Shown here: one piece after another, positions 7,512-16,551 of the stretch | Numbering within the stretch: the stretch's first letter is position 1 | Layout: each line of letters begins with the position of its first letter | Assembly (NCBI RefSeq): GCF_017352135.1 | Contig: NZ_CP071454.1 | Span: 558,001-622,000 of the forward strand | DNA length: 64,000 nt | Origin: Rhizobium lentis | GTDB taxonomy: Bacteria > Pseudomonadota > Alphaproteobacteria > Rhizobiales > Rhizobiaceae | Direction of reading: 5' to 3' | Translations under genes and position numbers: made by a program | The notes under the pieces: generated by a model | Told to the model about the DNA's origin: nothing | The model's database searches: none | The model's input: only the letters and a program-made list of their open reading frames with translations

Positions 7512-8711
7512 TTACTTCTCCTGAGCGCGATCTTTCGACATCTTCAGCAGCTGCGACAGCGCAATCATCAGCCCGCCGGCGATCAATCCCCAGAAGGCGC
7601 CTGAAATGCCGCCGAAAGACACGCCGGATGCGGTGATGAGGAAGGTGATCGCCGCCGCCTCGCGTGATTCCGGCGCCTGAAACGCCGACATCGCCGAGGA
7701 CGAAAAAGCGCCGACCAGCGCCAGTCCCGCCACCGCCTCGATCAGCACGGGAGGCGCGAGCGCCACGAAGGCCGTCACCGCGCCGGCAAGCAGCCCCAGG
7801 ATGATATAGCCGACCCCCGCGCTCAGCGATGCCCAATAGCGCCGTTTCGGATCGGCATGAGCATCCGGCCCGGCGCACATCGCCGCAGTGACCGCCGCCA
7901 GATTGATTGCATGGCCCCCGAAGGGTGCCGACAGCAGCGAGAAGAAGCCGGTGACGGCAAAGAGCGGGCCCGGCTTCGGATCGTAATGACAGACTTTCAG
8001 GACGGCGATGCCGGGAATGTTCTGCGAGGCCATGGTGACGATGAAAAGCGGCAGCGCGATCGAGATGAAGGCCGCAAGGTTGAACGCCGGCCGGACGAAT
8101 TCCGCCACCGGCACCAGCGATCGTTCGAGCGAGGCGAAGGCGCCGTCCGGCATATCGACGCCGAAGGCAAGTACCAGCACGAAGGCTGCGAGTGCGGCCG
8201 GCACCGCCCAGAGCCGCTTGAAGGCACCGACGACGATCCAGGAAATTAGGATCGGCAGCCCGAGCAGCGGGTTGAAGCCGATCGCCTTCACCGGCGCAAA
8301 GCAGAGGCCGATCAGCACGCCGGCTAGCATCGCATTGGCGAGCGGCGCAGGAATGGCGGTGACCGCCCGGCCGAGCGGCCTGAACAGCCCGGCGACGATG
8401 ATCAGCAGCCCGCAGATCAGGAATGCGCCGACCGCCGCAGTGAAGCCGCCCTCGACCGCCCCGGTGCTTGCGAGCAGTGCTGCGCCCGGCGTCGACCAGG
8501 CGATGCTGATCGGCAATCGGGTTACGGCGCTGAGCACGATGGCGCAGATTCCCATGGAGATCGACAATGCCATCAGCCCCGAGGCCGCCTCCGCCTCTGT
8601 GGCGCCGACCGCCCGCAGCCCGTGCAGCACGACGGCAAAAGAGCTGGCGGAACCGACGAAAGCGGTCAGCAGCCCCATGAACAGGGCCTGGACGGAAAAA
8701 TCTTTGAGCAT
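7512..8711 (-). CDS. BenE-family benzoate/H+ symporter-like transporter
   Basis: About 399 residues and very hydrophobic, with some 11-12 predicted membrane helices through the whole length (e.g. ALFMGLLTAFVGSASSFAVVLHGL, SISMGICAIVLSAVTRLP). The GHAINLAAVTAAMCAGPDAH segment is typical of the BenE family of inner-membrane proton symporters for benzoate-like compounds. No aromatic degradation gene is nearby, so the substrate is open. The start at 8711 (MLKDFSVQ) fits the family; the frame extends 15 codons further upstream. The leuA leader promoter begins just past its stop codon. Confidence 0.82.
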   Translation of the reverse strand: MLKDFSVQALFMGLLTAFVGSASSFAVVLHGLRAVGATEAEAASGLMALSISMGICAIVLSAVTRLPISIAWSTPGAALLASTGAVEGGFTAAVGAFLICGLLIIVAGLFRPLGRAVTAIPAPLANAMLAGVLIGLCFAPVKAIGFNPLLGLPILISWIVVGAFKRLWAVPAALAAFVLVLAFGVDMPDGAFASLERSLVPVAEFVRPAFNLAAFISIALPLFIVTMASQNIPGIAVLKVCHYDPKPGPLFAVTGFFSLLSAPFGGHAINLAAVTAAMCAGPDAHADPKRRYWASLSAGVGYIILGLLAGAVTAFVALAPPVLIEAVAGLALVGAFSSSAMSAFQAPESREAAAITFLITASGVSFGGISGAFWGLIAGGLMIALSQLLKMSKDRAQEK

Positions 8712-8917
8712 GGCGGAGACTCGCGGGCTGCGGGAATGCGCATGGAGCATGAGCATTGGTAAATGCGCAAGTTCAGATTTACAGCTTTCGGTTCACTGGC
8801 CGCCGATGGAAGTATTAGCGTCATCCCCGCCATGAGAACTTCGCAAGCGAACGCCTTTGCGCTCGCTTGCCGCGCGCATAGAGTATCTCCATTTTCGTCA
8901 GATGAGGGGATAGACGA

Positions 8918-9703
8918 ATGGTTGGCGAAGCACGAAGAATTCTCGTCACCGGGGCGACCGGAGGCATTGGAACGGCAATTTGCCGTCAGCTCGCCGGGAG
9001 CGGCTATTCACTGGTTCTGGCGGCACGCGACGAGGCGAAGCTGAAAGCACTTTCAGACGACGTGACGGGCAACGGCCATATGTGGCTGCGGTTGGATATG
9101 ACGAGCGATCAGTCGATCCGTCAATTCGCGGAGGAATTGGCGGCGAAGCACATTGCTCTCGACGGCGCCGTGCTCATGCCGCCACAGGCTCACAGCACGA
9201 ATGACCCGATGCCATCAAGTGAGGCATGGCGGGCGCTATTTCAAAACTGCTTCATCGGACCTCTCGAGGTCCTGAAGGTCGCGATCGACCGGATGAGCTC
9301 CGACCCGATCAACGGCCGCCGCGCAAAAATCGTCATCATATCTGGGATATCATCCGCTCAGGTGCTTGGTCATTACGCTACCTCGAACGTGCTGCGCTGC
9401 GCCTGGATTGGCGAGGCAAAGACATTGGCCTTTGCGCTCGGCGCCCGCGGCATTCACGTCAACACGCTTTCGCTCGGCGGTACGCTCTCCCCTTGGTATC
9501 GAGAAGGGATCGAAAAGCGAGCCGAGGCCGCAGGCATCACGTTCGAGGAGCGCCTTGCCGAGGAGACGTCGAACATTCCCTTGGGAAAATACGGAGAACC
9601 GGCAGAAGTTGCCGTCGCCGTTGAAGGGCTCTTGTCGCCCTTCTCCGACCATATGACCGGTCTGAACATCATGCACGACGGCGGATTCACGCGCTCGTAC
9701 TAA
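8918..9703 (+). CDS. Short-chain dehydrogenase/reductase-like protein lacking the catalytic lysine
   Basis: 261 residues with a Rossmann fold; the NAD(P)-binding motif TGATGGIG is at residues 11-18. The C-terminal part (HVNTLSLGGTLSP, MTGLNIMHDGGFTRSY) is that of classical SDR enzymes. Where the family has Tyr-x-x-x-Lys, this protein has Tyr-Ala-Thr-Ser-Asn (codon AAC at about 9393), so the lysine that orients the cofactor and lowers the Tyr pKa is missing. The serine partner (ISGISS) is retained. It may be an altered-activity or non-catalytic member. GAGGGG lies upstream of the start. No neighbour indicates a pathway. Confidence 0.82.
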   Translation: MVGEARRILVTGATGGIGTAICRQLAGSGYSLVLAARDEAKLKALSDDVTGNGHMWLRLDMTSDQSIRQFAEELAAKHIALDGAVLMPPQAHSTNDPMPSSEAWRALFQNCFIGPLEVLKVAIDRMSSDPINGRRAKIVIISGISSAQVLGHYATSNVLRCAWIGEAKTLAFALGARGIHVNTLSLGGTLSPWYREGIEKRAEAAGITFEERLAEETSNIPLGKYGEPAEVAVAVEGLLSPFSDHMTGLNIMHDGGFTRSY

Positions 9704-9728
9704 GACAGGTAGAAGCACTGCGATAAAA

Positions 9729-9767
9729 TGAAACGCCTCGTCTGCGATCGGCAGGCGAGGCGTTTCA
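9729..9767. terminator. Bidirectional intrinsic terminator between SDR gene and clpP
   Basis: A stem of about 17 bp, with perfect arms TGAAACGCCTCG (9729-9740) and CGAGGCGTTTCA (9756-9767) extended by five inner pairs. On the minus strand it is followed by TTTTATC and on the plus strand by AAAACTTCC, so it best serves clpP transcripts and may also stop SDR transcripts. Confidence 0.8.
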
Positions 9768-9786
9768 AAACTTCCGCTCGAAAAGC

Positions 9787-10371
9787 TCAGATATCGACCT
9801 GCGACGTCACGATGCGCGAAACGAGGCCGTAGTCCTTCGCCTCTTCGGCAGAAAGCCAGTAGTCGCGATCCGTATCCTTGGCGATCTTGTCGAGCGGCTG
9901 GCCGGTGGCCTCAGCCATGATCTTGTTCAGGCGCTCGTTCATCTTGATGATCTCGCGCGCCTGGATCTCGATGTCGGATGCCATGCCGCGCGTGCCGCCC
10001 GACGGTTGGTGCAGCAGGAAGCGCGTGTTCGGCAGGCACAGGCGCCGCTCCCTGGGAGCCGCGACATAGATCAGCGCACCGGCGGAGGCGACCCAGCCCG
10101 TGCCGATCATCCAGACCTTCGGCTTGATGAACTTGATCATGTCATGGATGGAATCGCCGGATTCGACATGGCCGCCGGGCGAATTGACATAGATGCGGAT
10201 GTCTTCGTCGCTGGCCGCGGCGAGCGCCACAAGCTGCGAGCAGACCTTCTGCGCCAGTTCCTGATTGATCGGTCCATAGATGAAGATCGAACGCGACTTG
10301 AAAAGATTCGCCTCCGTTTCCTTGCCGAGCGGCAGTTCCTTCGTCTTGTCGTCCTGTTCTTCGTCGTTCAT
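9787..10371 (-). CDS. ClpP-family ATP-dependent protease proteolytic subunit (paralogue)
   Basis: 194 residues. The catalytic triad is intact: Ser96 in VASAG, His121 in LLHQP and Asp170 in DTDRD, the same spacing as E. coli ClpP Ser97/His122/Asp171. The chamber is expected to pair with a Clp ATPase, but no clpA or clpX is adjacent. It differs from housekeeping ClpP around the serine (GWVASAG rather than GQAASMG) and begins with a charged, non-cleaved tail ([12 protein letters not shown]), so it is probably one of the extra ClpP copies of rhizobia. GAGAGG precedes the ATG by five bases. Confidence 0.88.
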   Translation of the reverse strand: MNDEEQDDKTKELPLGKETEANLFKSRSIFIYGPINQELAQKVCSQLVALAAASDEDIRIYVNSPGGHVESGDSIHDMIKFIKPKVWMIGTGWVASAGALIYVAAPRERRLCLPNTRFLLHQPSGGTRGMASDIEIQAREIIKMNERLNKIMAEATGQPLDKIAKDTDRDYWLSAEEAKDYGLVSRIVTSQVDI

Positions 10372-10602
10372 TCGAACCTCTCGGAGATGAATTCGGGTTC
10401 CTCGCACATAGTGCGACTCAATGCCTAAAACAATGCGGGAAAAACACAAGGCACCGAAGCGATGGAGATATCCTTAAGAAGCCGCGCAGCGTTCCGCAAG
10501 CCTTACTGAAATGTAACGGTGGAAGGCTTTGAAAAGCCTGAATCGGTTCCTACCTCCACCCTCACGTGGCAACCGCCATACCAGATCAAGAGGAGACAGG
10601 AC

Positions 10603-11373
10603 ATGTCACCCGAAGAACGCCAATTGCTGACCGCCCTCTTCGACCGCGTGCGCACGGCCGAAGCCACGCCGCGCGACCGCGAGGCCGAAGCCCTGATCGA
10701 CCAGGCGACGCGGGCGCAGCCGTCCGCCACTTATTATCTCGCCCAGGCCGTCATCGTGCAGGAAAAAGGTCTGGAAGCAGCCGCCAATCACATCAAGGAA
10801 CTGGAAGAGCGTGTGCGGCAGTTCGAAGCCGGCGCCAGCGAGCACCGCCAAGCCGAGCAGGGCGGCGGCTTCCTGAGCTCGATATTCGGCAACACCCAGA
10901 CGCAACAGCCCGCACCGGTTCCATCCAATCCCGGCCCCTGGGGTCAGCCCTCCCGCTCCTATGACGAACCACGTGGCTACGAGAGCAACGCTCGCCAGAT
11001 GCCGCAGCATCCAAGCGGTCCCTGGAGCCAGCAGGCCTATGCGCCGTCCGCCGGCGGCAGCTTCCTGCGCGGCGCGCTCGGCACGGCAGCGGGCGTAGCC
11101 GGCGGCATGCTGCTCGCCAATTCACTGAGCGGCATCTTCGGCAATCACATGTCCTCGCTCGGCTGGGGTTCGCCCTTCGGCGCCAACCCCTTCGGCAATG
11201 CCAGCGCCCCCACAGAGGAAACCGTCATCAACAATTATTTCGGCAACGACGACACGCGCCAAGCTTCGGACAATACAGCCGATGACAACGATGACGCCAA
11301 CGTGCAGCAGGCCAATTATGACGACAGTGATTACAGTGACGGCCCTTCTGGTGACGACATCACGGAGGTTTAG
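10603..11373 (+). CDS. DUF2076 domain-containing protein
   Basis: 256 residues. The N-terminal region (MSPEERQLLTALFDRVRTAE, continuing to about residue 95) is the conserved DUF2076 helical segment, with a likely coiled coil at IKELEERVRQFEAG. A proline/glutamine-rich linker follows, then a glycine/alanine-rich hydrophobic stretch (GALGTAAGVAGGMLLANSLSGIFG) and a strongly acidic tail rich in Asp and Asn. GAGGAG upstream fixes the start. The family is widespread in proteobacteria and has no established function. It is isolated from its neighbours. Confidence 0.85.
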   Translation: MSPEERQLLTALFDRVRTAEATPRDREAEALIDQATRAQPSATYYLAQAVIVQEKGLEAAANHIKELEERVRQFEAGASEHRQAEQGGGFLSSIFGNTQTQQPAPVPSNPGPWGQPSRSYDEPRGYESNARQMPQHPSGPWSQQAYAPSAGGSFLRGALGTAAGVAGGMLLANSLSGIFGNHMSSLGWGSPFGANPFGNASAPTEETVINNYFGNDDTRQASDNTADDNDDANVQQANYDDSDYSDGPSGDDITEV

Positions 11374-11490
11374 CAGTCGGAAACGGGCAGCGGTTGCCGC
11401 ACCGTTGCCCGGCCCTTCGCTTGGGCTCAGCGCGTTCGTCGCTGCAATCGATTCACAAGATCGATTGCTCGGGCTGCGCCCGACCGCTTC

Positions 11491-11958
11491 TCACCCACGC
11501 CCGCGATATGTAGCAACCCCTTGCTCCGGCAGCCATACGCCTTCGGGGGGCTTTCCGGTCTGCCAGAAAACGTCGATCGGAATGCCGCCGCGCGGATACC
11601 AGTAGGCGCCGATCCGGAGCCACTTGGGATCGAGCAGCTCCACGATGCGCTTGGCGATGTAGATCGAACAATCCTCATGGAAGGCGCCGTGATTACGGAA
11701 CGAAAACAGGAAGAGCTTCAGCGACTTCGACTCCACCAGCCACTCGCCCGGAATATAGTCGATGACGATATGGGCGAAATCGGGCTGGCCGGTCATCGGG
11801 CAGAGCGAGGTGAATTCCGGCGCGGTGAAGCGCACGACATAATCCGTGCCGGCATGATTGGACGGCACTTTTTCCAGCACCGCCTCCTCAGGCGATTTCG
11901 CAGTTTCGGTTTGGTGACCCAGCATTGACAGGCTGGAAACATCGGTATTCGGCATCAT
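11491..11958 (-). CDS. queF: NADPH-dependent 7-cyano-7-deazaguanine reductase
   Basis: Reduces preQ0 to preQ1 in queuosine synthesis. The 155-residue length is that of the short, single-domain type I QueF. The catalytic cysteine is Cys53 in [10 protein letters not shown], with Asp60 as proton donor, and the NADPH-site motif ESKSLKLF followed by [10 protein letters not shown] is present. Its ATG overlaps the stop of the CDF transporter gene by four bases (ATGA), so the two are cotranscribed and translationally coupled. No other queuosine genes are adjacent. Confidence 0.95.
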   Translation of the reverse strand: MMPNTDVSSLSMLGHQTETAKSPEEAVLEKVPSNHAGTDYVVRFTAPEFTSLCPMTGQPDFAHIVIDYIPGEWLVESKSLKLFLFSFRNHGAFHEDCSIYIAKRIVELLDPKWLRIGAYWYPRGGIPIDVFWQTGKPPEGVWLPEQGVATYRGRG

Positions 11959-12869
11959 GCCTCCTTGATGACTTTGACGCGGATGCCATGGGCCTTTTCG
12001 CCCTCCGGCTCCACATGAATGGCGATTTTGGCGCCCTCATGCACGGCACTGATGGCATCCTCAAGGCGATCGCATATATCATGCGCCTCCCGCACGGACA
12101 TAGAGCCGGGCACCACCATATGAAAATCGATGAAGGTGACGGTGCCCGCCCGCCTTGTTTTCAGGTCATGCACGCCGATCGAGCCCGTCGCATAGGTGGC
12201 GATCGCCTGCTTGATCGCCTCCTCCTCCTGCGGATCGACCGCCTGGTCCATCAGCCCGCTGATTGATTGCGAGATCACCTTCCAGCCCTGATAGAGGATG
12301 TTGCAAGCAACGAGAATGGCGAGCACCGGATCAAAGATCGCATAACCCGTCGCCAGGGCCAGCAACAGGCCGGCGAGCACACCGACGGACGTCACCACAT
12401 CCGACATGATATGCTGGCCGTCGGCCGTCAGTGCTGCCGAGCGATGTTTGCGCCCGGTCCGGATCAGCAGCCGCGCCCAGACCGCATTGATGACCCCAGC
12501 CGCGAAATTGATCGCCAGGCCGAGCACCGGCGCATCGAGCATGCGCGGTTCGCTGAGATAGCCGATCGCCTCGTTGACGATCAAAAGCGCCGCAACGACA
12601 ATCAGCACGCCCTCGGTGACGGCAGACAGATATTCCGCCTTGTGATGGCCGAAGGGGTGGTCGTGATCGGCCGGCTTCTGCGCGTAGCGAATGACGAAGA
12701 AGGCGATGAAGGCGGCAGCGACATTCACCGTCGATTCAAGCCCGTCCGACAGCAGGGCCACCGAGCCGGTCACCCACCAGGCCACCATCTTCAGCCCCAT
12801 GACGCCGAGCGACAGCGGGATGCCCCACATCGCCAGCTTCTGAACCGTCAGATCGCCGTTATCGCTCAT
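11955..12869 (-). CDS. Cation diffusion facilitator (CDF) family metal transporter
   Basis: 304 residues: six membrane helices over residues 1-210, then a cytoplasmic ferredoxin-like domain (about 215-295) ending in a histidine-containing strand. The loop [16 protein letters not shown] and the membrane motif [11 protein letters not shown] mark the family. CDF proteins export divalent metals such as Zn, Fe or Mn in exchange for protons; the metal cannot be assigned. AGGAGG six bases before the ATG sets the start. It is the first gene of a two-gene operon with queF. Confidence 0.9.
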   Translation of the reverse strand: MSDNGDLTVQKLAMWGIPLSLGVMGLKMVAWWVTGSVALLSDGLESTVNVAAAFIAFFVIRYAQKPADHDHPFGHHKAEYLSAVTEGVLIVVAALLIVNEAIGYLSEPRMLDAPVLGLAINFAAGVINAVWARLLIRTGRKHRSAALTADGQHIMSDVVTSVGVLAGLLLALATGYAIFDPVLAILVACNILYQGWKVISQSISGLMDQAVDPQEEEAIKQAIATYATGSIGVHDLKTRRAGTVTFIDFHMVVPGSMSVREAHDICDRLEDAISAVHEGAKIAIHVEPEGEKAHGIRVKVIKEA

Positions 12870-12921
12870 ATCGTCCTCCTGCGGTTGCGAATGAATTGCA
12901 GGGTCTAAGCCATTGAAATGC

Positions 12922-12952
12922 AAAACCGCCCACGCGAATGTCGCGCAGGCGG
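12922..12952 (-). terminator. Intrinsic terminator after the DUF2161 gene
   Basis: On the minus strand CCGCC-TG-CGCGA pairs with TCGCG-TG-GGCGG across a short loop, followed by TTTTGCATTT. It separates the DUF2161 transcript from the CDF-queF operon. Confidence 0.65.
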
Positions 12953-13067
12953 CCCAGTTGAGGGTGATATGGGCGATGACGGAGGATTTGTCAAAGAGAA
13001 TGACGCGTCCTTCGCAGCTGTTCCCGCCCCGACAGGCAGCGGCACAGACGCACGACAGGCGATCTTG

Positions 13068-13748
13068 TTACAGCCCCGAGGGAGCGGGATCGGACTGGAC
13101 AGATTGCGGCCATCGCAGAAGAGCGGCCTGCCCTGCCGGCGTCAGTGCGTAGACGCCCTTTTCCTGGCGCTCGAACCAGCCGTAGACGTTGTCGCGCAGG
13201 ATCGGCCCGGCCTTTGGCGTCAGTGCCTTCATATCCCGCGGGCGCACGACGCCCCGGTCGAGCGCGGCCGCGCACAGCAGCGCCTGCTGGCGATAGGCCG
13301 TCATGATCGGCGCCCGCGAACCGCCGCCAATGGCAGGATCACCGCGACGACGCTGATGTTCCTTGACAAGCCGCGAGCGCCGTTTCGGATTGGTGCGCGG
13401 CATCGGCGAGACGGAGCTGACGATGACGCTGACCTCGCCGCCATCGGAAACGCCGAGCATGCCTATGCCGAGCCGCCGGCAGAGGTCGCGGTAGCGTTTG
13501 TCGGTCTCTCGCCCGCGCCCCTTGGCCGAAATGCGCGCCGCGATCCAGACTTCATCGCTCATCGAGGCCCTGTCGACCGCCTGGAGAAGCAGTTCGAGGT
13601 TGAAGGAGAGCTTCAATTCGCAGACCACCACAACCGGCGGCTCGCCGTCGCTCAAGCCGACGAGATCGCATCCTGCGACCTCACCCTTGACGACATAACC
13701 CGCAGCCTCCAGGAAGGCTTTGACCGGCAGATAGAGCGACGTCTCCAT
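13068..13748 (-). CDS. DUF2161 (COG5482) protein, possible PD-(D/E)XK nuclease fold
   Basis: 226 residues, recognised as the DUF2161 family. The N-terminal half carries Asp28 in GCDLVGL, then Glu44-Leu-Lys46 in VVVVCELKLSF on a hydrophobic strand, which is the spacing of a PD-(D/E)XK active site. A basic linker (TNPKRRSRLVKEHQRRR) follows, and then a C-terminal segment resembling a winged helix (VVRPRDMKALTPKAGPILRDNVYGWFERQEKGVYALTPAG). Nucleic-acid binding or cleavage is an inference from these features. It starts 12 bases after the upstream short gene and is probably in one operon with it. Confidence 0.7.
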   Translation of the reverse strand: METSLYLPVKAFLEAAGYVVKGEVAGCDLVGLSDGEPPVVVVCELKLSFNLELLLQAVDRASMSDEVWIAARISAKGRGRETDKRYRDLCRRLGIGMLGVSDGGEVSVIVSSVSPMPRTNPKRRSRLVKEHQRRRGDPAIGGGSRAPIMTAYRQQALLCAAALDRGVVRPRDMKALTPKAGPILRDNVYGWFERQEKGVYALTPAGQAALLRWPQSVQSDPAPSGL

Positions 13749-13760
13749 CGAAAAACCGCC

Positions 13761-14000
13761 TCACGCGGCGTTGAGATCGGCAATCTCGCCGTATTGGGCA
13801 AGCAGCCGCGGCGAGGTCATGTCGCCGGTTTCCTCATCGACCATGACGGCATAGGCCGCAACGCCGACGAAGCGCTCGGCCATCGCCGAGGCAATCTTTT
13901 CCGCGCTGACGGCGTTCGATGCCTGGCGCATTTCACCGGGCACGAGATTGCCCCGGTTCTTGCGGTAGGGAAGGACGATGAACTTCTCGGCATTGGCCAC
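13761..14000 (-). CDS. Conserved hypothetical protein, 79 residues
   Basis: Small soluble protein without signal peptide or membrane segment (KFIVLPYRKNRGNLVPGE; a helical middle AEKIASAMAERFVGVAAYAVMV). I do not recognise a named domain. The frame is open to 14078, but the GTG at 14000 has GGGA about nine bases upstream and gives the natural-looking start VANAEKFIVLPY. The DUF2161 gene follows after 12 bases, so the pair is likely cotranscribed. Confidence 0.6.
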   Translation of the reverse strand: MANAEKFIVLPYRKNRGNLVPGEMRQASNAVSAEKIASAMAERFVGVAAYAVMVDEETGDMTSPRLLAQYGEIADLNAA

Positions 14001-14103
14001 AGCGATAATTCCCGGTTGACCGTTCCGGAAATGTTCTGATTTGCCCGACAGAGTCAACCCTCGCCCCCATCCGCGCACAGAAAGGGGCGAGATGGAACCG
14101 GCC

Positions 14104-16293
14104 TCAAGCAGCCTTGGTCTTCACCTTGCGCGCCAGATGCGCCACGACATTCTCGATCATCCGCATGCCGGCATCACCGCCGAGCGTCATGATCGATTCC
14201 GGATGGAACTGCACCGCGGCAATCGGCTCCTTTTCGTGTTCGATGCCCATGATCGTACCGTCCTCGCTCTCCGCCGTGATGATGAATTCCCGCGGCAGCG
14301 TCGAGGGATCGGCGAAGATCGAGTGGTAGCGGCCGACGGTCACTTCCTTCGATAGGCCGGAGAAGACGATGCCCGGCTCCAACACGCGAATGCGCGACGG
14401 CTTGCCGTGCATCGGCAGCGCGAGATGCCGCAGTTCCCCACCATAGGCTTCGGCGAGCGCCTGCAGGCCGAGGCAGACGCCGAAGATCGGCAGGTTACGC
14501 GCCCGCGCCTTCTTGATCGTCGCCTTGCAGTCGAAATCCTTCGGCGTTCCGGGACCCGGCGACAGCACGACGAGATCCGGGTTCAGCCGGTCGAAGATCT
14601 CCTCCGCTACCGGCGTGCGCACGGTCGAAACCGTCGCGCCGGTCTGGCGGAAATAATTGGCGAGCGTGTGGACGAAGCTGTCCTCATGATCGACGAGCAG
14701 GATGCTGACACCCTTGCCGACGCTGGCGACGTCGCGCTGCATCTTGCCGGAATTGCCGATCTTGGCGTCTCGGATGGCGGAAAGCATGGCGGAGGCCTTC
14801 AGTTCAGTTTCGGCTTCTTCTTCTTCTGGAATGGAATCGTTGAGCAGCGTCGCGCCGGCGCGAACCTCGGCGATTCCGTCTTTGATGCGCACGGTGCGCA
14901 GAGTCAGACCGGTATTCATGTCGCCGTTGAAGCCGACCATGCCGATTGCACCACCATACCATGCGCGCGGGCTCTTTTCATGGCTCTCGATAAACCGCAT
15001 CGCCCAGAGTTTCGGCGCACCGGTGACGGTGACCGCCCAGGCGTGGCTCAAGAAACCGTCGAAGGCGTCCATGTCGTCGCGCAGCCGCCCCTCGATGTGA
15101 TCGACCGTATGGATGAGGCGCGAATACATCTCGATCTGCCGGCGGCCAATCACCTTCACCGAGCCCGGCTCGCACACACGGCTCTTATCGTTGCGGTCGA
15201 CGTCCGAGCACATGGTGAGTTCGGATTCGTCCTTCTTGGAATTCAGAAGCTTCAGGATCTGCTCGCTGTCGGCGATCGGATCGTCGCCGCGCTTGATCGT
15301 GCCCGAGATCGGGCAGGTCTCGATGCGACGGCCGGACACGCGCACGAACATCTCCGGCGAGGCGCCGACCAGATATTCCTGATTGCCGAGATTGATGAAG
15401 AAGGAATAGGGCGACGGATTGATCGCCTTCAGCCGCTTGGAAATGTCTGAAGGCTTGCTTTCGCAGCGCTCCATGAACTTCTGCCCGGGCACGACTTCGA
15501 ATAGATCGCCCTTGCGGAAGCTCTCCTTGGCCTTGACGACAAGCTCGGCATATTCGCCCGGCCGGTGGTCGCTCTTCGGCGGAATGGCATCCGTATGTCT
15601 GAAAGGCTCCGGCGCGATATCGCCGGCCTTGCCCTCGGTTGAAAGGCCGCCTTTCTCGAAATCATACCGGTCGATCCAGGCCTTGGCGGCGTAGTTGTCG
15701 ACGACAAGGATCTCGTCCGGCAGATAGAGCACCATGTCGCGCTGGTCGGAGGGCCGCGTCAGTTTCAGATCGATCGCATCAAACTGGAAAGCGATGTCGT
15801 AGCCGAACGCGCCGTAGAGACCGAGGCTTGCATCCGCCTGCGAATAGAACAGATCGGTAACGGCGCGCAACACCGTGAAGACCGTCGGCATCTTCGAACG
15901 CTCTTCCTCGGTGAACACCCGGTCCGGGGCCTTGACGGAGAGGTCGAGACGGCGAGTGGAGGAAGCGCCGAGCACGAGTTCGGGCACCGTCTTCAGCCGC
16001 TCGGTCACGAAGCCGAGTAGCACCTCGCCGCGCTCGTTGTAGGCCTCGATCCAGACGTCGCGCCCGAAGGAGGAGATGCCGAGCGGCGGATCGACAACGG
16101 CGGTATCCCAGCGCGTATAACGGCCCGGATATTCGTAGTTCGACGAAAAGACGGCGCCGCGACGTTCGTCGAGCTTGTCGACATAGGAAGAGACCGCGTC
16201 GCTATAGGGGATCGCCCGCCGCTGCCGCGTGACGGATATCCCGCCCTTGGTCTCGTAGATTTCCGCACCATCATCCCGCAGGATCGTTACCAT
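14104..16293 (-). CDS. trpE(G): Anthranilate synthase, fused TrpE-TrpG
   Basis: Makes anthranilate from chorismate and glutamine, the first step of tryptophan synthesis. The 729-residue fusion is the form typical of Rhizobiales. Residues 1 to about 515 are the chorismate-binding TrpE part ([40 protein letters not shown]). After a short linker, [12 protein letters not shown] begins the class I glutamine amidotransferase part, with nucleophile Cys in GVCLGLQ and the His-Glu pair in VQFHPES. The region upstream holds a leader peptide with three adjacent Trp codons and a terminator, so it is controlled by transcription attenuation. Confidence 0.97.
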   Translation of the reverse strand: MVTILRDDGAEIYETKGGISVTRQRRAIPYSDAVSSYVDKLDERRGAVFSSNYEYPGRYTRWDTAVVDPPLGISSFGRDVWIEAYNERGEVLLGFVTERLKTVPELVLGASSTRRLDLSVKAPDRVFTEEERSKMPTVFTVLRAVTDLFYSQADASLGLYGAFGYDIAFQFDAIDLKLTRPSDQRDMVLYLPDEILVVDNYAAKAWIDRYDFEKGGLSTEGKAGDIAPEPFRHTDAIPPKSDHRPGEYAELVVKAKESFRKGDLFEVVPGQKFMERCESKPSDISKRLKAINPSPYSFFINLGNQEYLVGASPEMFVRVSGRRIETCPISGTIKRGDDPIADSEQILKLLNSKKDESELTMCSDVDRNDKSRVCEPGSVKVIGRRQIEMYSRLIHTVDHIEGRLRDDMDAFDGFLSHAWAVTVTGAPKLWAMRFIESHEKSPRAWYGGAIGMVGFNGDMNTGLTLRTVRIKDGIAEVRAGATLLNDSIPEEEEAETELKASAMLSAIRDAKIGNSGKMQRDVASVGKGVSILLVDHEDSFVHTLANYFRQTGATVSTVRTPVAEEIFDRLNPDLVVLSPGPGTPKDFDCKATIKKARARNLPIFGVCLGLQALAEAYGGELRHLALPMHGKPSRIRVLEPGIVFSGLSKEVTVGRYHSIFADPSTLPREFIITAESEDGTIMGIEHEKEPIAAVQFHPESIMTLGGDAGMRMIENVVAHLARKVKTKAA

Positions 16294-16335
16294 AATTCCA
16301 CTCCGTTATCGGGGCCCGGACGACAGGCGGCGATA

Positions 16336-16371
16336 AAACAAAAAAAGCCGCCTCGAAGTTTCGGGCGGCTC
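16336..16371 (-). terminator. trp attenuator
   Basis: On the minus strand AGCCGCC and GGCGGCT form the stem, extended by inner pairing of CGAA with TTCG, and a run of seven uridines follows. It lies 37 bases after the trpL stop codon and ends the short attenuated transcript. Confidence 0.92.
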
Positions 16372-16407
16372 ACTCGTCGTATTTGGACACGATTGGTCGA
16401 GGCCGCC

Positions 16408-16452
16408 TCAGCGAGCCCACCACCAAACAGCAATGTTCGAAGACTTGATCAT
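16408..16452 (-). CDS. trpL: Tryptophan leader peptide
   Basis: 14 codons reading MIKSSNIAVWWWAR, with three consecutive Trp codons at positions 10-12, directly upstream of the attenuator and trpE(G). Ribosome stalling at these codons under low charged tRNA-Trp would favour the antiterminator. The ATG is 6 bases after the -10 box, so the mRNA probably starts at the A of the ATG and has no Shine-Dalgarno sequence, as known for S. meliloti trpL. The S. meliloti peptide also has a role in trans. Confidence 0.95.
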   Translation of the reverse strand: MIKSSNIAVWWWAR

Positions 16453-16458
16453 GGGAAA

Positions 16459-16487
16459 TTGTTAGCCTGAGATCAGCCGTCGCGCAA
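16459..16487 (-). promoter_or_regulatory. trpL-trpE(G) promoter
   Basis: On the minus strand TTGCGC (16487-16482), a 17-base spacer and TAACAA (16464-16459), with six bases from there to the trpL ATG. Confidence 0.75.
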
Positions 16488-16551
16488 GAGGCGATTGCGG
16501 GAATGAAAAGGGCGGCCCGAAAGCCGCCCTCCCTCAGCCTTAAAGGCGCAA

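Larger units (their letters stand above)
16336..16452 (-). ncRNA. rnTrpL attenuated leader RNA
   Basis: About 117 nt from the predicted start at the trpL ATG to the end of the attenuator uridine run. In Sinorhizobium meliloti the equivalent RNA (rnTrpL, also called RcsR1) accumulates when tryptophan is plentiful and acts in trans on other mRNAs. The same size, order and leaderless arrangement are seen here, so the same kind of RNA is expected. Confidence 0.75.
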
